From NCBI GenBank assembly GCA_031255855.1, contig JAIRRS010000152.1:1-64000 (forward strand): 64,000 nt of DNA. Direction: 5' to 3'. Under the pieces are notes generated by a model. The model was not told the origin of the DNA. It worked only from the letters and a program-made list of their open reading frames with translations, and made no database searches. Positions 35,637-45,570 of this stretch are shown here, in pieces. Source of the stretch: Tannerellaceae bacterium. Its GTDB lineage: Bacteria > Bacteroidota > Bacteroidia > Bacteroidales > Tannerellaceae. The stretch's first letter is position 1, and each line of letters starts with the position of its first letter. The position numbers and the translations under genes were made by a program.

Positions 35637-35710
35637 TGACCGCGACAGGATTCAAACCTGTAACCGGCTGATCCGTAGTCAGCTACTCTATTCAGTTGAG
35701 CTACGCGGCC
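35637..35710 (-). tRNA. tRNA-Arg(ACG)
   Basis: A 74-nt cloverleaf read by eye on the minus strand: acceptor GGCCGCG/CGCGGTC with one G-T pair, D-arm GCTC/GAGT, anticodon stem GCTGA/TCAGC with loop CTACGGA (anticodon ACG), variable CGGTT, T-arm ACAGG/CCTGT with TTTGAAT, discriminator A. The 3' CCA is not encoded. A34 would be edited to inosine by TadA to read CGU, CGC and CGA. Confidence 0.96.
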
Positions 35711-35728
35711 ATTTCGTGTTTGCGTGTG

Positions 35729-35736
35729 CAAAGGTA
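35729..35736 (-). promoter_or_regulatory. -7 box of tRNA-Arg
   Basis: Reverse complement of CAAAGGTA is TACCTTTG, an exact match about 19 nt upstream of the mature 5' end. Confidence 0.55.
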
Positions 35737-35781
35737 GTACTTTCTTTTAAAGATGCAAGGATTTTTACTGTTTTTAAATAT

Positions 35782-38097
35782 TTAGTCCAGCATTTTCTTG
35801 TTAAATATCAGATATCCGATGTTTAAACCCAAATTGAAGTTCTTCTTAGGATAACTGTATCCATTGGCATAAAAGCTGATGGAAGCAAAAGGCAATTGGA
35901 TAACGAATGACACTTCACCCATATACTCAAGTGAATGCATGAACTTTCCATAATATGGGGCGTCTACATATTTATTCGATTCCAACCGTGTCTCTTTTTT
36001 AAGTTCATAAAAAGGGGCGAAACAAAACAAGTCTGCGCGCAAATGAACCATCCGGCTCAACTTCAACACTGGGGAGATACCGCCGGCTACATACTGGTTG
36101 GCGCGTAAAGCTTCGTTGAATACGATTTCACTGTGAGGCGTGGGGGTAAACGCCGGGGCTTGTAGTATGGAAGCCGTATAATTGTCCATCAGGTTTTTAC
36201 TGGATACAACAAGCTCTCCCATAAATCCCATGTTGAACTTCGGACTCATCACATGATAATGATTCCAATATCCTTTTACTTGTAGCCAATGGTGCGTTTT
36301 CTTTTCAAACAATTTAGGGTAAGAGCCTGGCGCCGGGATGTAATTTTCCGAGGCGTGGACATACATGGCCGTCAGGTATTGTTTTCTTCCGCCCGTGGGG
36401 TATTGCTTATAATCTAATGAATTGCGTTCGATATTCAATGAACCCTTGAATACGTTGTAAACACTGTTGTCAAACGAAGCATTGGGAAACAAGATTTTTG
36501 AAGTTTGAAAATAATAATCGTTCAGCCTGCCATAGGAAAGATCTATTTCCGATTTCGCTTTATTGAGGAAAGGGAATCCGAATGTAAAGGCCATATACAA
36601 CTCCTTTTGCTTTATAAAGGAGGGTACGATATCTTCATAAAACAGCGATTGGCTTTCTAAATATTTCTTATTCGAAAACACCCCCCTTACATTAATATAA
36701 GTAGGTATCCGCGTTTGCAGGTAAAAACGGCTGTTCAGGGATACGCCATCAAAGGAATTACCCATTTGAAAGTCGGCGTTCAGGTCTGTCGAAAATGTTG
36801 ATATGTTTTGATACCCCAAACCCAGGTAAAGCTGGTTGGCCTGATGCGAAGACACGTTGCCTCCAAAACCGATAAGGATTTCGTCGGTCATGGTTACATC
36901 CAGATGCAGGTCGAATATCTTCTCTTTCCTGTTGTATACGGCATGAGGTACGATTTCTTTTATTTTGGAATAAGTCAGCATTTTGAAATAGGCAAGGCGA
37001 AACTCGTCCATCGTGAATTCCCCGTATATGTCACGGTGTAGTTGCGCTTCAATATAAGCCTTTTGTGCTTCAGTTACTCCGGTAACATATATATTCCTGA
37101 AAATTAGAGGGGGAAGACTTTTCTTGTACGCTTTCCGGCGCTCGTTTACTTCTTGGAGAGTCACTTCGCGGGAAACCCTTCTTTTGATGGAATCAATCAA
37201 TTCCATCGTCTTATTATAACCGATGTCCATTAATTCTTTCGCACGGGGAAAGTCGAGTAAGGAAACATCCGGGAAACGGAACTTTAGCGTCATGCCTTCT
37301 TCTTCGGGAATATCATATTCCGTTTTCTGCATAATCATGGCTTCCATCTGGTTGTAGATGTTTTCAGAAGGTTTGGTGTTGGTGCCGGATACGGCACACC
37401 CAAAAATAAAATCGGGATTGAACGCTTCCTTCATCGGGGTAATAGGGAAATTATCATAAATCCCACCGTCAAAAAGCGGAACACTATCTTTCCATATTGG
37501 CTTGAAAACAAAGGGAAACGACATCGAAGCCCTCACGGCATCCCCTAGATCGCCATTCTTGAAAATGACAGGTTTCTTATTATATACATCCGAACCTACG
37601 CAACGGAAAGGGATAAACAAATTATCGAAATTCCAACCCGCTTTGGCTGTTGCCTGCGCGAAAAGAGCCATAAAGGCCTGGTTCATCTGTATGGGATTAA
37701 TCAGGCTTTGGGGAAGCAGGTTCGTTTTTAGTTGGAGCGAATCGGATACCTTAATACTAAAACGGGCAATTTCAGGCATAGGGTCGGGCTTTTTGATATA
37801 ATAAATGTATTCGTCTTCTATTCTGCCCGACTGCCAGTAACCAAATTCGTCGGACAACAACAACTCCAGCATCTCATCCGGCGAATATCCCATGGCGTAC
37901 AGGCTCCCGATAATAGCGCCGATGGATGTACCGGCCACATAATCAATAGGAATATTATTTTCCTCCAAGGCCTTGATCACTCCTATGTGTGTTGCTCCTT
38001 TAGCTCCACCTCCGCTAAGCACTAATCCTACTCTTTGAGCAAATCCCGACCGGTTAAATACTAAAAGGAGAATTATTAAAAAGGTAATTCTCTTCAT
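35782..38097 (-). CDS. patatin-like phospholipase with C-terminal outer-membrane barrel
   Basis: A 771-aa exported protein. A signal peptide (ITFLIILLLVFNRSGFAQ) is followed by a patatin domain: oxyanion motif SGGGAKG (28-34), nucleophile Ser58 in GTSIG and catalytic Asp210 in DGGIYDNFP. After about residue 320 a POTRA-like region (IYVTGVTEAQKAYIEAQL) leads into a beta-rich C-terminal half that ends in a strand (NFNLGLNIGYLIF), consistent with an Omp85-type barrel. This layout matches type Vd autotransporters such as PlpD and FplA, which present or release the lipase. Its promoter box is at 38121-38128. Confidence 0.9.
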   Translation of the reverse strand: MKRITFLIILLLVFNRSGFAQRVGLVLSGGGAKGATHIGVIKALEENNIPIDYVAGTSIGAIIGSLYAMGYSPDEMLELLLSDEFGYWQSGRIEDEYIYYIKKPDPMPEIARFSIKVSDSLQLKTNLLPQSLINPIQMNQAFMALFAQATAKAGWNFDNLFIPFRCVGSDVYNKKPVIFKNGDLGDAVRASMSFPFVFKPIWKDSVPLFDGGIYDNFPITPMKEAFNPDFIFGCAVSGTNTKPSENIYNQMEAMIMQKTEYDIPEEEGMTLKFRFPDVSLLDFPRAKELMDIGYNKTMELIDSIKRRVSREVTLQEVNERRKAYKKSLPPLIFRNIYVTGVTEAQKAYIEAQLHRDIYGEFTMDEFRLAYFKMLTYSKIKEIVPHAVYNRKEKIFDLHLDVTMTDEILIGFGGNVSSHQANQLYLGLGYQNISTFSTDLNADFQMGNSFDGVSLNSRFYLQTRIPTYINVRGVFSNKKYLESQSLFYEDIVPSFIKQKELYMAFTFGFPFLNKAKSEIDLSYGRLNDYYFQTSKILFPNASFDNSVYNVFKGSLNIERNSLDYKQYPTGGRKQYLTAMYVHASENYIPAPGSYPKLFEKKTHHWLQVKGYWNHYHVMSPKFNMGFMGELVVSSKNLMDNYTASILQAPAFTPTPHSEIVFNEALRANQYVAGGISPVLKLSRMVHLRADLFCFAPFYELKKETRLESNKYVDAPYYGKFMHSLEYMGEVSFVIQLPFASISFYANGYSYPKKNFNLGLNIGYLIFNKKMLD

Positions 38098-38120
38098 GCT
38101 ATATTTTGTTTACCAAGAAC

Positions 38121-38128
38121 CAAAAATA
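38121..38128 (-). promoter_or_regulatory. -7 box of the patatin-barrel gene
   Basis: Reverse complement of CAAAAATA is TATTTTTG, an exact match 24 nt before the ATG. Confidence 0.45.
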
Positions 38129-38252
38129 AGGTATTTTCCCATACCGCTGTATGAAAACAAATTCTTTTTTAATTGTTTAGATGAATTTATCCGAAAACTT
38201 ATGCGATAAATATTATATTTACATCTCGTTAATCTAATCCGTGATTATTACA

Positions 38253-40670
38253 ATGAAGAAGTGTTTTTATCTCATGTTGACCATGTTATGCCTTGCAGTT
38301 TCTATACATGCGGCATCTAACCCTCGTATTAAAGGAAAAATAGTCGAGGCCGGTAGTGGCAAACCCATTGATTTTGCCGATGTTTTACTTTTCGTAAACG
38401 GAAACGAAACACCCCTGTTGCACACCCTCCCCGAACCCGACGGTAGTTTTGCCTTGTCCGGCGTGCCCGACGGGGAGTATACCTTATTAATCAAATTGGT
38501 TGGTTTCGATGTTTATACGCATCCCAACCTGCTATTGAATGCCTCTACGCCTGTTGTAAACTTAGGGACGATTGAAATGGGAGCCTTGGAAATAGGGCTG
38601 GCGGAAGTGGAAGTTGTGGCCCAAAAGAAACAGATTATATACAAACTCGACAAAAAGGTAATAGAAGCTTCCGGCAACCTGTTGGCAAGTGGCGGTTCTG
38701 CCATAGACATATTGGAAAACACACCATCTATCCGTGTTGATGCGGAAGGCAACGTTTCATTCCGCGGAAGCAGCGGGTTTGCTGTGTATGTAGATGGAAA
38801 ACCCAGTGTCTTTTCCGGTACGCAGGCATTGGAACAAGTGCCCTCCGGACATATCGAAAACATTGAAATCATCACTACGCCCTCCGCGCGTCACGATACC
38901 GACGGCGATGTGGGGATTATTAATATTATCACCAAAAAGACTACGCGGCAAGGCTTTAGCGGAATGGTAAACCTTAGCGGAAGTACAGTCTATTCCCGCG
39001 CGATGGACTTTCTTTTAACGCGGCAGAACGGCAACTCCCGCTGGTATATGGGCGGCTCCTATTCCGAACGGGTAAGGAAAAGTGATTTCAAACAGGAAAA
39101 AACAACGATTGTTGCCGATACGGCTACTACGTCGTATTCCGACGGCCCGCGCCGAAGCCGGGGATTCAACTATTCGCTAAAAACAGGCTGGCTTTATTCT
39201 ATGCCTAAAACTACGTTCAACATTGATGTAGAGGGCGGCTACGGGGGAACGACACGGAATGGCAACCTGGATTATAAAGAAGAGCGGAAGGCCAAGGGCG
39301 AAATTTTCGAACAAGGTGACTACCTGAGCCACGACCGGTATGAAATAGACGAAACCTATTTCCAGGGAACAACCGGATTCGCCCACAAATTCAATAACAA
39401 AGGACATGATCTGTCCGGCAGTTTTTATGCCAAATACGGCGGAGACGCGTTAGAGTATTTCTCAAGCGACTTGATGAACGGACAAGGAGAACGCCAGCAA
39501 GGACATAGGGCTTACGAAGATGAACACCGGTGGACCATACGGGCAAACCTCGATTATATCTACCCATACCGCGAAACCGGACGGCTGGAAGCCGGTTACC
39601 AATACTTTTCTTACCTTGAAGACGGCGACTACAGTATGGAATATTGGAACCCTTCCAGGAAAGAATTTTATTGGCGCGACGACATTTATAACACATTCTT
39701 TTTCCAACGGGGCATTCATTCGTTCTATGGCATTCTTGCCGACAGCTATAAGTCGTTCGACTTCCAGGTGGGAGTGCGTGCCGAACATACCCATCGCGTG
39801 TTGGGCAGTTCGAGGGAATGGGCAAACCGTACAGTAAATCGTTTCGAATTTTTCCCTTCCGCCCATTTGGGATATAATTTCCCGGAAGGACATGCGGTCA
39901 TGGCCTCGTTCTCGCGCCGTACCACCCGCCCGCAGTTGTTCTATATGGAACCTTATATCACCTATCGTGATTATTATTCGGCCGAGATTGGTAATCCGGA
40001 CATTCGTCCCGAATACATTAACTCGTATGAGGTGAACTATAAGAAAAATATTGATATTCATTCCGTTTCGGCAACTTTCTTCCATCGTAAAAGAAAGGAT
40101 AAAATCGAACGTTTGCGCGTGCCTTATGAAGCGGGAGTCACGCTCGACTCAATGGCCAACGTGGGGCACGACTATTCTACCGGCCTTGAGTTAAGCATGC
40201 AGGTACAACCCGTCCGTTGGTGGAATTTGAATATTAACGGCAGCCTTTACTATTACAAAGTGGAAAACGAGTACAAGTTGGGCAACAGCGACGAAAAAAG
40301 TACCAATTATGAAGTAGCCGCAAACAATGGTTTCGACATAGGGAAATATACCCGTATCCAGTTCGACGGTAATTTTGTCGGCCCTTCTGTCACGACACAA
40401 GGACGTACCGATGCTTTCTGGTATGCCAACCTGGCGATACGCCAACAGCTATTCAACCGTAAGTTGAACGCCACGCTGGCCTTCCGCGACGTGTTTAATT
40501 CGGCAAGATACAACAGCCGGATAAATACGCCCGTCTTGCAATCGTACACCAAGATACACCCCAAGTACCCCTTGATTATGCTTACCTTGAGTTATACATT
40601 CAACAATTTCAGGGCTGCATCTACCCAGCGGAGGGAAACACACGACTTGTTTGAAGGCACAAACCATTGA
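38253..40670 (+). CDS. TonB-dependent outer-membrane receptor (outer membrane beta-barrel family)
   Basis: An 805-aa outer-membrane protein with a signal peptide (CFYLMLTMLCLAVSIHA). Residues 22-110 form a carboxypeptidase-like regulatory domain (PRIKGKIVEAGSGKPIDFADVLL). Then comes a plug domain (GGSAIDILENTPSIRVDAEGNVSFRGSSGFAVYVDGKPS) and a long barrel with aromatic girdles, closing MLTLSYTFNNF. This is the CarboxypepD_reg-like plus OMP_b-brl_3 type; no SusD partner is next to it, so it is not a glycan SusC pair. The ligand is unknown. GTG 38241 is in frame, but ATG 38253 begins the signal peptide. Confidence 0.88.
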   Translation: MKKCFYLMLTMLCLAVSIHAASNPRIKGKIVEAGSGKPIDFADVLLFVNGNETPLLHTLPEPDGSFALSGVPDGEYTLLIKLVGFDVYTHPNLLLNASTPVVNLGTIEMGALEIGLAEVEVVAQKKQIIYKLDKKVIEASGNLLASGGSAIDILENTPSIRVDAEGNVSFRGSSGFAVYVDGKPSVFSGTQALEQVPSGHIENIEIITTPSARHDTDGDVGIINIITKKTTRQGFSGMVNLSGSTVYSRAMDFLLTRQNGNSRWYMGGSYSERVRKSDFKQEKTTIVADTATTSYSDGPRRSRGFNYSLKTGWLYSMPKTTFNIDVEGGYGGTTRNGNLDYKEERKAKGEIFEQGDYLSHDRYEIDETYFQGTTGFAHKFNNKGHDLSGSFYAKYGGDALEYFSSDLMNGQGERQQGHRAYEDEHRWTIRANLDYIYPYRETGRLEAGYQYFSYLEDGDYSMEYWNPSRKEFYWRDDIYNTFFFQRGIHSFYGILADSYKSFDFQVGVRAEHTHRVLGSSREWANRTVNRFEFFPSAHLGYNFPEGHAVMASFSRRTTRPQLFYMEPYITYRDYYSAEIGNPDIRPEYINSYEVNYKKNIDIHSVSATFFHRKRKDKIERLRVPYEAGVTLDSMANVGHDYSTGLELSMQVQPVRWWNLNINGSLYYYKVENEYKLGNSDEKSTNYEVAANNGFDIGKYTRIQFDGNFVGPSVTTQGRTDAFWYANLAIRQQLFNRKLNATLAFRDVFNSARYNSRINTPVLQSYTKIHPKYPLIMLTLSYTFNNFRAASTQRRETHDLFEGTNH

Positions 40671-40722
40671 TGTTCTGTATAGGAGCTCTGTTTGAATCTT
40701 ACACAAGGCTTCCTGTCACGCC

Positions 40723-41121
40723 TTAATATTTTTTCTTCATCACGTAAACTTCTGCCGTTATCTTTCCATCGGTAGCGGCGGCGAAAGCTTTATAATGGGC
40801 GCTGTTGTTGTGGGCGTCAATGGCGGATTGAGAAGCCCATTCTTCAACAAACGTATATTTTAGAGGATTGTCGTTGTGTTGGTAAAGGGTGTAGGAAACG
40901 CATCCTTCCTCTTGGCGAGTGCCGGTTACAACAGCCTGAAAGGCTTTTTCAATATCGGCTTGGTATTCCACGGTGGCAGTTATGTGAGCGACAATAACCA
41001 GCTCGGCGTTCTTTGCCGGGATACTCTCTTTCGTAGACGACGAGGATGTGCAAGCGGTGGTGAATGACATCGTCAGGTAGATAGCTGATAATAAAAATAC
41101 TGATTTTAAAATTGTTTTCAT
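40723..41121 (-). CDS. exported ABM-domain (quinol monooxygenase-like) lipoprotein
   Basis: A 132-aa protein: a lipoprotein signal ending FTTACTSSSS (Cys at about 24), then an antibiotic biosynthesis monooxygenase domain (ELVIVAHITATVEYQADIEKAFQAVVTGTRQEEGCVSYTLYQHNDNPLKYTFVEEWAS, HYKAF). ABM proteins such as YgiN are usually cytoplasmic dimers acting on quinones or heme; an exported, lipidated form is uncommon. It converges with the TonB-dependent receptor gene. Its promoter carries a palindrome at 41182-41200. Confidence 0.82.
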   Translation of the reverse strand: MKTILKSVFLLSAIYLTMSFTTACTSSSSTKESIPAKNAELVIVAHITATVEYQADIEKAFQAVVTGTRQEEGCVSYTLYQHNDNPLKYTFVEEWASQSAIDAHNNSAHYKAFAAATDGKITAEVYVMKKKY

Positions 41122-41168
41122 AACGATAATGATTTAATGAAATTTGTTGTTTAAATACAAGAGTATGG

Positions 41169-41176
41169 CAAAGGTA
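41169..41176 (-). promoter_or_regulatory. -7 box of the ABM lipoprotein gene
   Basis: Reverse complement of CAAAGGTA is TACCTTTG, 48 nt upstream of the ATG, with TTG on the minus strand at 41196-41194 as a possible -33. Confidence 0.5.
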
Positions 41177-41181
41177 TATTG

Positions 41182-41200
41182 ATTCTTGAGTATCAAGAAT
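41182..41200. promoter_or_regulatory. operator-like palindrome at the ABM gene promoter
   Basis: ATTCTTGA, GTA, TCAAGAAT: a perfect 8-bp inverted repeat with a 3-nt centre. It overlaps the -33 region of the minus-strand promoter, where a dimeric repressor would block transcription (inference). Confidence 0.45.
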
Positions 41201-41246
41201 GATTTATATCAGAAAATGCCTCTTATTCACGAAGATGCATTGTTGG

Positions 41247-41334
41247 AAATTCATCGGGATGATTTTGGAGAAATATCCAGATGATTTTTCAAAATCATCC
41301 CAATGAAACAGGGAAAACATCCAGATGAATTTCC
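41247..41334 (+). repeat. 88-nt intergenic palindromic repeat, copy 4
   Basis: Ungapped against the other three, with CATCCAGATGAATTT at the same offset (71). The left hairpin is TCATCGGGATG against TATCCAGATGA, with two non-Watson-Crick positions. It lies between the divergent ABM and mutA promoters and ends 47 nt before the mutA -7 box. Confidence 0.9.
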
Positions 41335-41358
41335 AGTGTGTTTTTGACTATTTTTCCA

Positions 41359-41389
41359 TTGTGCGTACTATTTATTTGTTCTACCTTTG
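41359..41389 (+). promoter_or_regulatory. promoter of mutA-mutB
   Basis: TTG at 41359-41361, 20-nt spacer, exact -7 box TACCTTTG at 41382-41389, 62 nt before the mutA ATG. No cobalamin aptamer lies in this leader. Confidence 0.6.
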
Positions 41390-41451
41390 CACCCTGTTAT
41401 TGAACGATATAGTAATATTACTAATACCAGTATTATAAAACAACTTATATT

Positions 41452-43353
41452 ATGGCAGAATTAAAAGAAAAACTTTTCTCAGAATTCCCTCCAATTTCGG
41501 CAGAAGAGTGGATGGCGAAGATTACGGCAGACCTGAAAGGGGCTCCGTTTGAGAAAAAACTTGTTTGGAGAACAAGTGAAGGATTCAATGTAAATCCTTT
41601 CTATCGTGCGGAAGACATCGAAGGAATGAAAACGACCTCTTCTCTTCCCGGTGAATTTCCGTATGTTCGCGGAACAAAAAAAGACAACGATTGGAAGGTA
41701 CGCCAAAACATTGATGTTACAGATTTCAAAGCGGCGAATAAAAAAGCGCTTGATTTATTACAAAAAGGAATTACATCTTTGGGTTTTCATTTCAAGGGAG
41801 ATGATGTGAACCCGCAAAACATGGCTACTTTGTTGGAAGGCATCTATCCCGAAGCGGTAGAATTGAACTTCAAGACTTGTAACAACAAGGCTGGTGCGTT
41901 AATCGGCATTTTAGGCGACTACCTGAAAGCAAAAGGCGCCGACCTGAGTAAATGTTTCGGTTCTGTAAGTTACAATCCGTTCAAAAAACCGTTGGTAAAA
42001 GGATGTGAAGCAGACAATTGGGTAGAAAAGGCTTCGGCCGTGTTAGAAGAGAGCAGGGCGATCCCCCGCTATAAAGTATTTGCTGTTGATGCTTGCCTGT
42101 TGAACGACGCGGGAGCATACATCACGCAAGAACTCGGTTATGCATTGGCTTGGGGAAATGAAATTCTTGCAAAACTTACGGAAGCAGGCTTCCCGGCCGA
42201 CGAAGTTGCTAAAAAGATTAAATTCAACGTTGGTATCAGTGCAAACTATTTCATGGAAATAGCCAAGTTCCGTGCGGCCCGCTGGTTATGGGCGGAAATC
42301 GTAGCCGCTTATAATCCCAAATGCCGACATGAAGATTGCCCGAACAACAAACCCGACGGAATGTGCCGTTGCGCATGCAAGATGGTCATACAGGCACAAA
42401 CGTCTAACTGGAATATGACCCTATACGACGCGCATGTTAATCTGTTGCGTACGCAAACCGAAGCGATGTCTGCCGCCATTGCAGGGGTGGATTCTATCAC
42501 GATTGCCCCGTTTGACGAAACCTACGAAACGCCGGACGAATTTTCGGAACGTATTGCCCGCAACCAGCAATTACTTTTAAAAGAGGAATGTCATTTCGAC
42601 AAAGTGGCAGACCCGTCTGCCGGTTCTTATTATATAGAGGTATTAACCCATTCATTGGCCGACGTTGCCTGGAAGCTTTTCCTTGAAGTGGAAGAAAAAG
42701 GCGGTTTCTATGCCGCGGTTAAATCAGGGGAGGTTCAGAACGCAGTGAATGCTTCATCAACGGCTCGTAAGAAAGCGGTGGCTACCCGTCGTGAAATCTT
42801 ATTAGGGACAAACCAGTTCCCGAACTTCACGGAAGTGGCTGCCGGCAGAATCAAGAACGGAGAAAATTGCGGATGCGGTTGCGGATGTAAAGGCGAAAAC
42901 GCGATTCCGGCCCTTGATTTCTCTCGTGGGGCGTCTGAATTCGAATCCTTGCGTCTGGCAACAGAGAAAAGCGGCAAGACGCCTAAAGTATTCATGCTTA
43001 CTATCGGTAATCTGGCTATGCGCCTGGCTCGCTCGCAGTTTTCAAGCAACTTTTTTGGTTGTGCAGGATATAAAATAATTGACAATTTGGGTTTCGAAAC
43101 AGTGGAAGCCGGTGTGGATGCCGCTGTTAAAGCTGGCGCTAATATTATAGTTCTTTGCTCAAGTGATGACGAATATACCGAGTTTGCCCCCGCCGCCTAT
43201 AAGGCTTTAAACGGCAGGGCGGAATTCGTAGTGGCTGGCGCTCCGGCAACAATGGACGACCTGAAAGCTCAGGGAATTACCGAATTTATCAATGTCAAGA
43301 GCAACGTGCTCGAAACATTGAAAGCTTTCAATGAAAAACTTGGTATAAAATGA
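41452..43353 (+). CDS. mutA: methylmalonyl-CoA mutase small (beta) subunit MutA
   Basis: A 633-aa non-catalytic partner of the B12-dependent mutase that links succinyl-CoA to propionate formation. It has the N-terminal mutase barrel ([51 protein letters not shown]) and a degenerate B12-type domain ([29 protein letters not shown]) without DxHxxG. Two cysteine-rich insertions stand out: Cys291, 296, 305, 307 and 309, and a C-G-C-G-C-G-C run at 473-479. These could bind metal (inference). The stop overlaps the mutB start as ATGA. Confidence 0.96.
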   Translation: MAELKEKLFSEFPPISAEEWMAKITADLKGAPFEKKLVWRTSEGFNVNPFYRAEDIEGMKTTSSLPGEFPYVRGTKKDNDWKVRQNIDVTDFKAANKKALDLLQKGITSLGFHFKGDDVNPQNMATLLEGIYPEAVELNFKTCNNKAGALIGILGDYLKAKGADLSKCFGSVSYNPFKKPLVKGCEADNWVEKASAVLEESRAIPRYKVFAVDACLLNDAGAYITQELGYALAWGNEILAKLTEAGFPADEVAKKIKFNVGISANYFMEIAKFRAARWLWAEIVAAYNPKCRHEDCPNNKPDGMCRCACKMVIQAQTSNWNMTLYDAHVNLLRTQTEAMSAAIAGVDSITIAPFDETYETPDEFSERIARNQQLLLKEECHFDKVADPSAGSYYIEVLTHSLADVAWKLFLEVEEKGGFYAAVKSGEVQNAVNASSTARKKAVATRREILLGTNQFPNFTEVAAGRIKNGENCGCGCGCKGENAIPALDFSRGASEFESLRLATEKSGKTPKVFMLTIGNLAMRLARSQFSSNFFGCAGYKIIDNLGFETVEAGVDAAVKAGANIIVLCSSDDEYTEFAPAAYKALNGRAEFVVAGAPATMDDLKAQGITEFINVKSNVLETLKAFNEKLGIK

Positions 43354-45506
43354 AGATTATGAGACCAAATTTTAAAAATATAGATATTAAGAATGCCGGA
43401 TTTGCTGCTACGAATGCGGCAGAGTGGGCAAAAGCCAACAGCATAGAAGCTGATTGGAAAACACCTGAGCATATAGAGGTGAAGTCAGTGTATACAAAAG
43501 AAGACCTGGAAGGTATGGAGCATTTGAATTATGCTTCGGGCTTGCCGCCTTTCCTTCGCGGGCCATATAGCGGCATGTATGCCATGCGTCCCTGGACTAT
43601 CCGCCAATACGCGGGATTCTCCACAGCGGAAGAGTCGAACGCGTTTTATCGTCGTAACCTGGCATCCGGACAAAAAGGTTTGTCAGTTGCTTTCGACTTG
43701 GCAACACACCGTGGATACGACGCCGACCACGAACGTGTAGTAGGAGACGTAGGTAAAGCCGGGGTTTCCATCTGTTCGCTGGAGAATATGAAAGTCTTAT
43801 TTGACGGAATACCCTTGAATAAAATGTCTGTTTCCATGACGATGAATGGAGCCGTGCTTCCTGTACTTGCGTTTTATATCAACGCGGGTTTGGAACAAGG
43901 CGCTAAATTGGAAGAGATGGCGGGGACTATCCAGAATGATATCCTGAAAGAATTTATGGTGCGTAATACCTATATATATCCGCCCGAATTCTCCATGAAG
44001 ATTATCGCTGATATCTTTGAATACACTTCCCAGAAGATGCCTAAGTTCAATTCAATCTCAATCTCAGGTTATCACATGCAGGAAGCCGGCGCTACGGCGG
44101 ATATCGAAATGGCTTACACGTTGTGCGATGGTATGGAATATCTCCGTGCAGGTATTAATGCCGGTATCGATGTAGATGCGTTCGCGCCCCGTTTGTCATT
44201 TTTCTGGGCAATTGGCATGAACCATTTTATGGAAATCGCCAAGATGCGCGCCGCGCGTATGTTGTGGGCCAAAATAGTAAAGAGCTTCGGGGCAAAGAAT
44301 CCCAAGTCATTAGCTTTACGTACACACAGCCAAACCTCCGGTTGGTCGTTGACGGAACAAGACCCGTTCAACAATGTAGGCCGTACCTGTATCGAAGCAA
44401 TGGCGGCGGCATTAGGACATACCCAGTCGTTGCATACAAACGCGTTGGACGAAGCGATTGCCTTACCAACCGACTTCTCAGCCCGTATCGCCCGTAATAC
44501 CCAGATTTATATCCAGGAAGAAACCCAGATAACAAGAGAAATCGACCCATGGGCCGGTTCTTATTATGTGGAAACACTGACAAATGAATTGGTGCAAAGA
44601 GGATGGGAGCTGATTCAGGAAATCGAACGTATGGGAGGGATGGCCAAAGCGATCGAAACCGGCCTTCCCAAGATGCGTATCGAAGAAGCGGCAGCCCGTA
44701 CGCAAGCGCGTATAGACTCAAAAACTCAGACAATCGTTGGTATCAATAAATACCGTTTGGAAAAAGAAGATCCGATTGATATCCTTGAGATTGACAATAC
44801 GGCTGTTCGTGAAGAACAAATCAAACGCTTGCAAGAACTTCGCGCGAATCGTGATAATGAAGCTGTGAAAAAAGCGTTGGCAGACATCACGGAATGTGCC
44901 CGTACCAAGAAAGGCAATTTGCTGGAACTGGCGGTAAAAGCAGCCGGGCTTCGGGCCACGTTAGGAGAAATATCCGATGCTTGCGAAGAAGTAGCCGGAC
45001 GTTATAAAGCAATAATCAGAACAATATCAGGCGTGTACTCATCAGAATCAGGAAAAGATGCCGACTTTGCTAAAGCAAGTGAATTAGCAGAGGCGTTTGC
45101 AAAGAAAGAAGGTCGTCAACCTCGTATTATGATTGCGAAAATGGGTCAGGACGGACACGACCGCGGAGCGAAAGTAGTAGCGACAGGTTATGCCGATTGT
45201 GGTTTCGACGTGGATATGGGGCCTTTATTCCAGACTCCTGCTGAAGCTGCCCGCCAGGCCGTGGAAAACGACGTGCATGTAATGGGTGTTTCTTCATTGG
45301 CCGCCGGACATAAAACGTTAGTCCCGCAAGTCATAGAAGAGTTGAAAAAGCTGGGTCGCCCCGACATCATCGTAATCGCAGGAGGCGTTATCCCGGCTCA
45401 GGATTATGATTTCCTATACAAAGCAGGTGTGGCCGCCATCTTCGGCCCCGGCACCTCCGTTGCCAAGGCAGCCGTTCAGATATTGGAAATATTGTTGGGA
45501 GAGTAA
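43350..45506 (+). CDS. mutB: methylmalonyl-CoA mutase large (alpha) subunit MutB
   Basis: A 718-aa catalytic subunit, adenosylcobalamin-dependent, interconverting succinyl-CoA and methylmalonyl-CoA. The B12-binding motif is [12 protein letters not shown] with lower-axial His603; substrate-barrel segments include [49 protein letters not shown] and [19 protein letters not shown]. Its start overlaps the mutA stop by 4 nt, so subunits are probably made in step. The Met at 43359 is an alternative start. A bidirectional terminator follows. Confidence 0.97.
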   Translation: MKIMRPNFKNIDIKNAGFAATNAAEWAKANSIEADWKTPEHIEVKSVYTKEDLEGMEHLNYASGLPPFLRGPYSGMYAMRPWTIRQYAGFSTAEESNAFYRRNLASGQKGLSVAFDLATHRGYDADHERVVGDVGKAGVSICSLENMKVLFDGIPLNKMSVSMTMNGAVLPVLAFYINAGLEQGAKLEEMAGTIQNDILKEFMVRNTYIYPPEFSMKIIADIFEYTSQKMPKFNSISISGYHMQEAGATADIEMAYTLCDGMEYLRAGINAGIDVDAFAPRLSFFWAIGMNHFMEIAKMRAARMLWAKIVKSFGAKNPKSLALRTHSQTSGWSLTEQDPFNNVGRTCIEAMAAALGHTQSLHTNALDEAIALPTDFSARIARNTQIYIQEETQITREIDPWAGSYYVETLTNELVQRGWELIQEIERMGGMAKAIETGLPKMRIEEAAARTQARIDSKTQTIVGINKYRLEKEDPIDILEIDNTAVREEQIKRLQELRANRDNEAVKKALADITECARTKKGNLLELAVKAAGLRATLGEISDACEEVAGRYKAIIRTISGVYSSESGKDADFAKASELAEAFAKKEGRQPRIMIAKMGQDGHDRGAKVVATGYADCGFDVDMGPLFQTPAEAARQAVENDVHVMGVSSLAAGHKTLVPQVIEELKKLGRPDIIVIAGGVIPAQDYDFLYKAGVAAIFGPGTSVAKAAVQILEILLGE

Positions 45507-45527
45507 TGAATACCTTGTAATAAAAAT

Positions 45528-45560
45528 AAAAAAGCCATCTTTCCAAAGGTGGCTTTTTTA
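45528..45560. terminator. bidirectional terminator between mutB and the epimerase gene
   Basis: AAAAAAGCCATCTTT and AAAGGTGGCTTTTTT form a near-perfect 15-bp inverted repeat with one G-T pair, with A-run and T-run on opposite sides so that it can stop both convergent transcripts. Confidence 0.85.
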
Positions 45561-45570
45561 TTTTGGCAAA

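Noticed and set aside
35637-35710. tRNA-Arg as an integration site
   Set aside because: No integrase gene and no repeat of the tRNA 3' end were seen in the window.
39391-40085. Long minus-strand frames (144 and 207 aa) within the TonB-dependent receptor gene
   Set aside because: Shadow frames: the plus-strand protein has signal, plug and barrel, while these have no recognisable features.
101-41334. CRISPR array as the explanation for the repeats
   Set aside because: Copies are thousands of bases apart, single, and without spacers or cas genes.
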